Below, piece by piece: positions 7,290 to 11,087 of a stretch of 11,087 nt of DNA. The position numbers were made by a program, and so were the translations under genes. The DNA comes from Gammaproteobacteria bacterium. GTDB taxonomy: Bacteria; Pseudomonadota; Gammaproteobacteria; Coxiellales; Coxiellaceae. Location of the stretch: NCBI GenBank assembly GCA_021774015.1, contig JAJFJO010000379.1:1-11087 (forward strand), read 5' to 3'. The notes beneath the pieces are model-generated. The model saw nothing but the letters and a program-made list of their open reading frames with translations, made no database searches and was not told where the DNA came from. Within the stretch, counting starts at the first letter, position 1. Each line of letters begins with the position of its first letter.

Positions 7290-8252
7290 TTAAAATACTT
7301 TATTTAAACATTCTTTAAAACGCACACTATCTTGTCCATACGGGCTAAGCAAGCCAGTTATTTCAGCTTGGTAGTATTCAGAAGAATTATATTTCACCAT
7401 TGTCGCTAAAGTGCTAGATGGCCCAACATCAATGAAATGGTAAATTTCTTGCCTCAACAACCTCTGCAAGGTGGTTTGCAGTTGAATAGGTTGGCGCACC
7501 ATATCCCAGGTATGTGTATTACTAAAGTCCTGCAATTCAGTTGCAAGCATACTTGAGTAATAAGGGATACGAGGTGAATGAGAATAAGTTGCACCAATCG
7601 AGGCTATATAGGCTTCTCGGGCACTATCAATTTCTGCCGAATGAAAGCCATAATCTACCGGCAATCTTTGACAAGTAATCTTCTTGCTCTTTAGCTCATT
7701 TTCCAATTCAGTAACTACTTCATCCTTACCACTTACAATAAAATGTTTATCAAAATTCAATGCAGCCAAATTTGTTTTTGAAAATAATAAAATCTCGTCT
7801 ACCAAAGTAGTGGGGCCCAACACAGCAAGCATACCCCCTGTTGCACAGTCTCTACTAACACAATACGCTTGATTCAACACCGCAGCGACCGCCGCCTCTA
7901 ACGATAACCCACCTACAATAACCATCGCTGCATATTCACCAACACTAACCCCTAACACAGCAGAGGGTTCTAACCCATTATCTATTAAGGTTTGTGCCAA
8001 CGCGTATTCCACTGCAAAAATCGCTACGTGGGTATGCATCAATTGATGAAACAAGTCGCCCTTATTGCGATTTTTGTCATATAAAATCGGTAACAATGCC
8101 GGATAACCTAACTGCTGCACAATATCATCTACTATAGTTATGTGTGTTCTAAAACCTGCCTCTGTTTCATAAAGGTCTCGCCCCATCTGATAATACTGAT
8201 TGCCCTGCCCAGAGAATAAAAATAATACTGGAGCACGAGTTATTTTATTCAT
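7290..8252 (-). CDS. pksD: Acyltransferase-fold acyl hydrolase of the trans-AT PKS (PksD/PedC-like)
   Basis: FabD-fold protein of 320 residues, close to the size of PksD. Members of this clade act as proofreading acyl hydrolases that clear stalled acyl groups from carrier proteins rather than load malonyl. The fold is shown by LFSGQGNQYYQMGRDLY (12-28), the nucleophile elbow GVSVGEYAA (101-109, Ser103) and YGFHS (201-205, His204). Two differences from the neighbouring loading AT support the hydrolase call. The His of GHSxG is Val102, and the Arg that binds the malonyl carboxylate is replaced by Gln128 or Ala129, depending on a one-residue gap. The ATG at 8252-8250 has an AAGGAAGAG site just upstream. 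The gene is transcribed leftward, divergently from the malonyl AT. Hydrolase against transferase is inferred from residues and clade likeness. Confidence 0.88.
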   Translation of the reverse strand: MNKITRAPVLFLFSGQGNQYYQMGRDLYETEAGFRTHITIVDDIVQQLGYPALLPILYDKNRNKGDLFHQLMHTHVAIFAVEYALAQTLIDNGLEPSAVLGVSVGEYAAMVIVGGLSLEAAVAAVLNQAYCVSRDCATGGMLAVLGPTTLVDEILLFSKTNLAALNFDKHFIVSGKDEVVTELENELKSKKITCQRLPVDYGFHSAEIDSAREAYIASIGATYSHSPRIPYYSSMLATELQDFSNTHTWDMVRQPIQLQTTLQRLLRQEIYHFIDVGPSSTLATMVKYNSSEYYQAEITGLLSPYGQDSVRFKECLNKVF

Positions 8253-8315
8253 TGTCTCTTCCTTAAATTTACTTTAAACTTCTGATCTTAATCTAAATAA
8301 AGGGGTGATGTTATT
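8253..8315. promoter_or_regulatory. Divergent promoter region between pksD-like and malonyl-AT genes
   Basis: These 63 nt separate two divergent start codons, so both 5' control regions must fit here unless the promoters overlap the genes. On the minus strand AAGGAAGAG lies directly before the pksD-like ATG. On the plus strand AGGGGTGAT (8301-8309) matches the 16S anti-Shine-Dalgarno target apart from a one-base gap and lies about seven nucleotides before the AT start. The centre is AT-rich, but no clear -35/-10 pair could be fixed on either strand. Confidence 0.55.
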
Positions 8316-9167
8316 ATGAGTGTATTTCTTTTTCCAGGTCAAGGATCTCAGCAAAAAGGTATGGGCCAGGCACAGTTTGCTCAGTTCCCTCAACTCGTTC
8401 AACAAGCTGATGAAATTTTAGGGTATTCCATTGAAGAGCTGTGTTTACACGACCCCAACAATCAACTAAACCAAACGCTCTACACTCAACCAGCACTGTA
8501 TACAACTAACGCTTTGACTTTTTTTTCAAAACATCAGCAGCCTGATTACGCAGCTGGGCACAGTCTTGGTGAATATAACGCTTTGCTATCAGCAGATGTT
8601 TTTGATTTTGCTACAGGATTAAGCCTGGTTAAAAAGCGTGCCGAACTGATGCAACAAGCAGCAGGTGGTGGTATGGCTGCAATAATTGGCCTTGATGCTT
8701 ATACTATCCGCTCTGTTTTAGATGACAATGGCTTTCATAGTGTTGATCTTGCCAACTATAATGCGCCTCAGCAAATTGTTATTTCAGGAATGAAAACTGA
8801 CATTGATGCTGTACAACCTTTGCTAGAGCAACATGGCGCCATGATGGTTATCCCTTTAAAAGTTAGTGGTGCATTTCATTCACGATACATGGAGACAGCA
8901 AGAATTGAATTTGAGCGTTTCATACAGTCTTTTTCTTTTCGCGAACCTCAATTTCCTGTCATAGCTAACGTAGATGCCAAACCTTACCAACTGCAGACTG
9001 TAACTCACAATTTATCCATGCAGCTAACACACTCTGTAAGATGGTCTGACTCTATCGTATATATGTCAGAATTAGGTGAAGCGAACTTTCAAGAAATTGG
9101 ACCTGGAAATGTATTGAAAGGCCTGTTGAGGCATATTTTAACCAACAAAAATACCACTCACGCTTAA
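8316..9167 (+). CDS. pksC: Free-standing malonyl-CoA:ACP acyltransferase (trans-AT; PksC/PedD-like)
   Basis: Complete FabD-like protein of 283 residues, the usual size of discrete trans-ATs. It transfers malonyl from CoA to the ACPs of the AT-less PKS modules and, by inference, to the donor ACP of the HMGS cassette. Motifs are FLFPGQGSQQKGMG (4-17), GHSLGEYNALLS (81-92) with nucleophile Ser83, Arg108 in KKRAELM (106-112), which binds the malonyl carboxylate, GGGMAAIIG (117-125) and GAFHSRYM (185-192) with His188. GHSLGEY and GAFHS indicate malonyl rather than methylmalonyl preference. The ATG is preceded by AGGGGTGAT. It is on the opposite strand to the main operon and is followed after seven nucleotides by the metallo-beta-lactamase-fold gene, so the two probably form a small rightward operon. 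Housekeeping FabD is the alternative; the cluster context argues against it. Confidence 0.93.
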   Translation: MSVFLFPGQGSQQKGMGQAQFAQFPQLVQQADEILGYSIEELCLHDPNNQLNQTLYTQPALYTTNALTFFSKHQQPDYAAGHSLGEYNALLSADVFDFATGLSLVKKRAELMQQAAGGGMAAIIGLDAYTIRSVLDDNGFHSVDLANYNAPQQIVISGMKTDIDAVQPLLEQHGAMMVIPLKVSGAFHSRYMETARIEFERFIQSFSFREPQFPVIANVDAKPYQLQTVTHNLSMQLTHSVRWSDSIVYMSELGEANFQEIGPGNVLKGLLRHILTNKNTTHA

Positions 9168-9174
9168 TTAAGTA

Positions 9175-9876
9175 ATGCTACAAAAAACCAATACTGAAGG
9201 TTCTGTTGTTGTCCAGCCTTTGAAAGTCCAAAGGCTGACCTTTAAGAATTACTGCTACCTGATTTATGACCCAGCAAGTGCTGATGCTATACTGATTGAT
9301 CCCGCTTGGGAGTTCCCCAAAATTCAGAATGCAATTCAAATAGCACAATGCCAACTTAAGGCTATTTTGCTTACGCACCACCACCCTGATCATGTTGACT
9401 TAGCAGAAGAGTGTGCTAAATTTTACGACGTCCCGGTATTCATGTCTGCTGCAGAAGTGAATACCTATCACTTCCAATGCTTCAATCTGCAGCTTTTATC
9501 TAGCAACACTACTTTTAAAATTGGCACTGTTTCTATTACAGCCATTTCAACACCGGGGCATACACAAGGTGGCATTTGCTATCTCATTAACAATAATTTA
9601 TTTACTGGCGATACAGTCTTTAATGAAGGCTGTGGTGTTTGCTCTGGCAAAGGCGCCAGCCCTGAAGATATGTTTAACACATTACAAAATTTGAAAAATA
9701 TTATTGACGATTCTGTGCTAATGTATCCTGGCCACGTATTTTACGCACCAATAGGACAAACATTTGCCTATGTAAAAAAAAATAATATTTACTTACAACT
9801 TACCAATCAGACATCCTTTGTCAGTTTTCGCATGCGTAAGAATCAAAACCAGAAAAAACTTTTCAATTTCAAATGA
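9175..9876 (+). CDS. pksB: Metallo-beta-lactamase-fold hydrolase of the trans-AT PKS cluster (PksB/BaeB-like)
   Basis: Complete zinc hydrolase of 233 residues resembling glyoxalase II-like enzymes. The metal motif is intact: THHHPDH (67-73; His68, His70, Asp72, His73), TPGHTQGG (126-133; His129), FTGDTVF (143-149; Asp146) and YPGHVF (184-189; His187). Homologues PksB and BaeB occur at the edge of trans-AT PKS clusters and are thought to hydrolyse thioesters, which would make this an editing or release helper; that role is inferred. The gene starts seven nucleotides after the trans-AT stop and has no strong Shine-Dalgarno, so coupling to the AT is likely. The C-terminal 45 residues are Asn/Gln/Lys-rich and look less conserved than the core. 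It is the last recognisable PKS-related gene on the right, and no intrinsic terminator was found after it. Confidence 0.9.
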   Translation: MLQKTNTEGSVVVQPLKVQRLTFKNYCYLIYDPASADAILIDPAWEFPKIQNAIQIAQCQLKAILLTHHHPDHVDLAEECAKFYDVPVFMSAAEVNTYHFQCFNLQLLSSNTTFKIGTVSITAISTPGHTQGGICYLINNNLFTGDTVFNEGCGVCSGKGASPEDMFNTLQNLKNIIDDSVLMYPGHVFYAPIGQTFAYVKKNNIYLQLTNQTSFVSFRMRKNQNQKKLFNFK

Positions 9877-10176
9877 AGTGAGAGTACAGGTTGAAGCCCT
9901 AAGTTGTAGTATTGCTTTTTCCACTCTTAATGCCACCGTATTCATGTTTTGACGTAACCAGATACTACGTGACAACACCTTAGTGGTCTTAAGTAAATTC
10001 TAAAATACAAAAATAGTGAAATATGAGCAAAGACATTAATAAAGAATTAAATTGAAAACACACCTATATTGCAGTTTCCGCTGGCTTTGTTGCAGTTGTA
10101 ATGCTATGGCGCAAAGCTTATCAGTATCAAAGCTAATAGCCACAACATAAATACTATTAATGGAATTTTTCTACGC
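9877..10176. other. Non-coding or decayed stretch at the right edge of the PKS cluster
   Basis: No intact gene is supported. A minus-strand frame (9793-9978) overlaps the end of the MBL gene and has no recognisable domain. On the plus strand, an ATG at 10023 opens a frame that reads MSKDINKELN, meets a TGA, then continues in frame with KHTYIAVSAGFVAVVMLW, which looks like a signal peptide or membrane segment, before TAA at 10134. This frame is the same as that of the DUF1254-like remnant further right. It may therefore be the N-terminal remnant of the same decayed gene, with the middle deleted; that link is speculative. Confidence 0.4.
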
Positions 10177-10397
10177 ATGTATGAAACCAAGCCTAGTTTT
10201 GCTTCAATGCCAGAAAAGGAGCAAACATGCCTACAGATGATATCTATTTTGGCCCTAAAGCGCCAAAGGGCAATGAGGGCAGCTAGATTCAAACAATACT
10301 CAGTAAAGGCTCGTTTATCCTTCTGCATCTTTATAACCCAACCGAAGCTTGGTTTGACAAAATTTGGCGTCCTGGAGAGATTAAGCGGGTTAAGTAG
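10177..10397 (+). pseudogene. C-terminal remnant of a DUF1254/DUF1214-family protein
   Basis: From 10227 one plus-strand frame reads MPTDDIYFGPKAPKGNEGS, then a TAG, then IQTILSKGSFILLHLYN and PTEAWFDKIWRPGEIKRVK, ending at a natural TAG (10395-10397). This matches the C-terminal pattern I know for DUF1254/DUF1214 proteins: a YFGPxAP segment, then NWIQTxPGKGW, then a YxPxxPWFDKxWRPGE ending. The internal TAG stands where the conserved Trp is expected (TGG to TAG). Just upstream, a different frame (10177-10226) reads METKPSFASMPEKEQ-like sequence (with a Tyr after Met). One extra A in the AAA run near 10225 would join it to the next segment as EQNMPTDD. Thus at least one frameshift and one nonsense mutation are present, and most of the gene, usually well over 300 codons, is gone. 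Family recognition is from memory of the motif. The gene has no link to polyketide synthesis. Confidence 0.6.
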
Positions 10398-10667
10398 CAA
10401 AAAGAGTGGGCAGCATATTCTTAAAGCATCGTTTACCGGTGCAGCAGGAATATGCACCTGCATTCACGAGCCCGTGCATCTTATCATGATCTAAAAAAAA
10501 CCATATTGATACATGTCATCCATCCTCCAACACGGGCAGGGATAAAATATTAAGCTAGCAACCCACTTTTCCACAGATTCTGTGGAAAAGTTTGTGAGTT
10601 ATATGTTCGAATACCGGATAAACCCCAGTAGTTGCAAGAGGCCAATCAAAATGGGCATAAATCCTTA
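10398..10667. other. Intergenic stretch with no recognisable gene
   Basis: Short frames here overlap the pseudogene or are interrupted, and none has a recognisable motif. The stretch contains the DnaA-box-like inverted repeat annotated separately. The TTCGAATACC sequence near 10606 recalls a tRNA T-loop, but no acceptor stem or anticodon arm can be folded around it. No terminator with a T-run was identified. Confidence 0.5.
10566..10590. repeat. Perfect 12-bp-arm inverted repeat with DnaA-box-like halves
   Basis: CTTTTCCACAGA (10566-10577) and its exact reverse complement TCTGTGGAAAAG (10579-10590) are separated by one base. Each half contains TTTTCCACA, one mismatch from the strong DnaA box TTATCCACA. 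As RNA it could form a 10-bp stem with a 5-nt loop, but only a short TTT follows, so it would be a poor intrinsic terminator. It may be a protein-binding site or a member of a dispersed intergenic repeat family. Confidence 0.7.
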
Positions 10668-10738
10668 AAAATGATCATTTTGCAATGATCATTTTTGTCA
10701 AACCATAATGATCAAGTTTGTCAAAATCGATTGATCAA
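10668..10738. repeat. Array of four TGATCA palindromes with a 23-bp direct repeat upstream of the ATPase gene
   Basis: TGATCA occurs at 10672-10677, 10686-10691, 10709-10714 and 10732-10737, with start-to-start spacings of 14, 23 and 23 bp. The first is the centre of a perfect 14-bp palindrome, AAAATGATCATTTT (10668-10681). The last two lie in a two-copy 23-bp direct repeat of the form TTTGTCAAA-N6-TGATCAA (10694-10716 and 10717-10739). The last copy overlaps the predicted -35 box of the downstream promoter. The regular spacing, close to two helical turns, suggests a cooperative operator; the binding protein is unknown. Confidence 0.7.
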
Positions 10739-10759
10739 ATTGAGATTTTGTACTATCAT
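10731..10759 (+). promoter_or_regulatory. Predicted sigma-70-type promoter of the AAA ATPase gene
   Basis: TTGATC at 10731-10736 (4/6 to TTGACA), an exact 17-nt spacer, and TATCAT at 10754-10759 (5/6 to TATAAT). The expected transcription start is about 10766, which coincides with the first ATG of the ATPase frame. The -35 overlaps the fourth TGATCA palindrome, so binding there would be expected to repress. Confidence 0.5.
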
Positions 10760-10765
10760 TCAATA

Positions 10766-11087
10766 ATGGACAGTGAATTTTTACCTAACAACAGCCACTT
10801 AAGAGCACCCAAATCATTTTCTAAAAATGATCCGCACTTAATGCGGATGCACCAACAACCCTATATTTTTCAATCACCTATCATAGAACAACTCCCTATA
10901 GATATCCCAGGTATCTATAATTTAGGTGGTGGCCGTCAGGTTGGTAAAACAACGCTATTAAAACAATGGATGCTATTCCTTCTCAACAACGAGGTAGCCC
11001 CGGAGGCTATTGCATTTCTATCCTGTGAGCTAATTGTTGATGAACAAAGTCTTTACCGAATTCTTACAAACCAACTGAAAGATATGC
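10766..11087 (+). CDS. AAA-family ATP-binding protein, N-terminal part (runs off the window)
   Basis: An open frame of 107 codons continues past the right end. Translation from the ATG at 10766-10768 gives a polar leader of about 30 residues, then QQPYIFQSPIIEQLP and the P-loop region IYNLGGGRQVGKTTLLKQW (about residues 50-68). The Walker A core is GGRQVGKTT. The following LSCELIVDEQSLYRIL resembles AAA_14-type ATPases, which are common as single genes in gammaproteobacteria and often carry a C-terminal DUF4143-like domain; that part is not visible. No Shine-Dalgarno precedes the first ATG, and the predicted transcription start falls on it, so the message may be leaderless. In-frame ATGs at about 10841 and 10847 are alternatives but also lack a clear ribosome site. 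Walker B lies beyond the window. The gene appears unrelated to the PKS cluster; its function is unknown. Confidence 0.8.
   Translation, partial: MDSEFLPNNSHLRAPKSFSKNDPHLMRMHQQPYIFQSPIIEQLPIDIPGIYNLGGGRQVGKTTLLKQWMLFLLNNEVAPEAIAFLSCELIVDEQSLYRILTNQLKDM

Noticed and set aside
8314..8505. Minus-strand frame opposite the start of the trans-AT gene
   Set aside because: It is a shadow of a gene with intact catalytic motifs and has no ribosome site.
9793..9978. A 61-codon minus-strand frame at the end of the MBL gene
   Set aside because: It overlaps the end of a well-supported gene, has no ribosome site, and its sequence could not be placed in any family.
10104..10463. A 119-codon minus-strand frame ending in a hydrophobic segment
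   Set aside because: It lies opposite the DUF1254-like remnant and has no motif of its own; the plus-strand remnant explains the region better.
10590..10650. A tRNA suggested by a TTCGAATACC T-loop-like sequence
   Set aside because: No acceptor, D or anticodon stems could be paired around it on either strand.
10694..10739. The 23-bp direct repeat as a CRISPR array
   Set aside because: There are only two copies with no spacer between them, divergence in the middle, and no cas genes; an operator fits better.

Overview
The window holds the accessory-gene part of a trans-AT polyketide synthase (PKS) cluster, the first 135 codons of its first large PKS gene, and a right flank with a decayed gene and the start of an unrelated ATPase gene. 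The sequence is moderately AT-rich, with compact, overlapping genes and Shine-Dalgarno-like sites. The DUF1254-type remnant, the AAA ATPase and the Gram-negative feel of the proteins suggest a gammaproteobacterium, possibly a Legionellales-like or other host-associated lineage. That placement is a weak inference.

Left block (1-6908, all minus strand, read right to left): PfaD-type FMN enoyl reductase, aspartyl/asparaginyl beta-hydroxylase-like 2-oxoglutarate oxygenase, donor ACP, decarboxylating ketosynthase with Cys replaced by Ser, HMG-CoA-synthase-like enzyme, ECH1 dehydratase, ECH2 decarboxylase, and a PKS that begins directly with a KS domain. Most junctions are overlaps or gaps of 1-2 nt, so this is very probably one operon. 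ACP, KS0, HMGS, ECH1 and ECH2 form a complete beta-branching cassette. KS0 makes acetyl-ACP from malonyl-ACP, HMGS adds it to a beta-keto polyketide, ECH1 dehydrates and ECH2 decarboxylates, leaving a beta-methyl (or exomethylene) branch.

Middle (6909-9876): a 380-nt spacer, then an acyl-hydrolase-type AT homologue (minus strand), a 63-nt divergent promoter region, and two plus-strand genes, the malonyl-loading trans-AT and a metallo-beta-lactamase-fold hydrolase. Read right to left, the product order matches the Bacillus subtilis pks order B-C-D-E-acpK-F-G-H-I-(PKS). It differs in three ways: the B and C equivalents are on the opposite strand, the E equivalent lacks the AT half of PksE, and an extra oxygenase gene sits between E and acpK.

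Right flank (9877-11087): non-coding or decayed sequence with a DUF1254/DUF1214-like pseudogene, a 12-bp-arm inverted repeat with DnaA-box-like halves, and an array of four TGATCA sites leading into a promoter. The 5' end of an AAA-type ATPase gene follows, whose apparent start coincides with the predicted transcription start. The PKS cluster probably ends near 9880.
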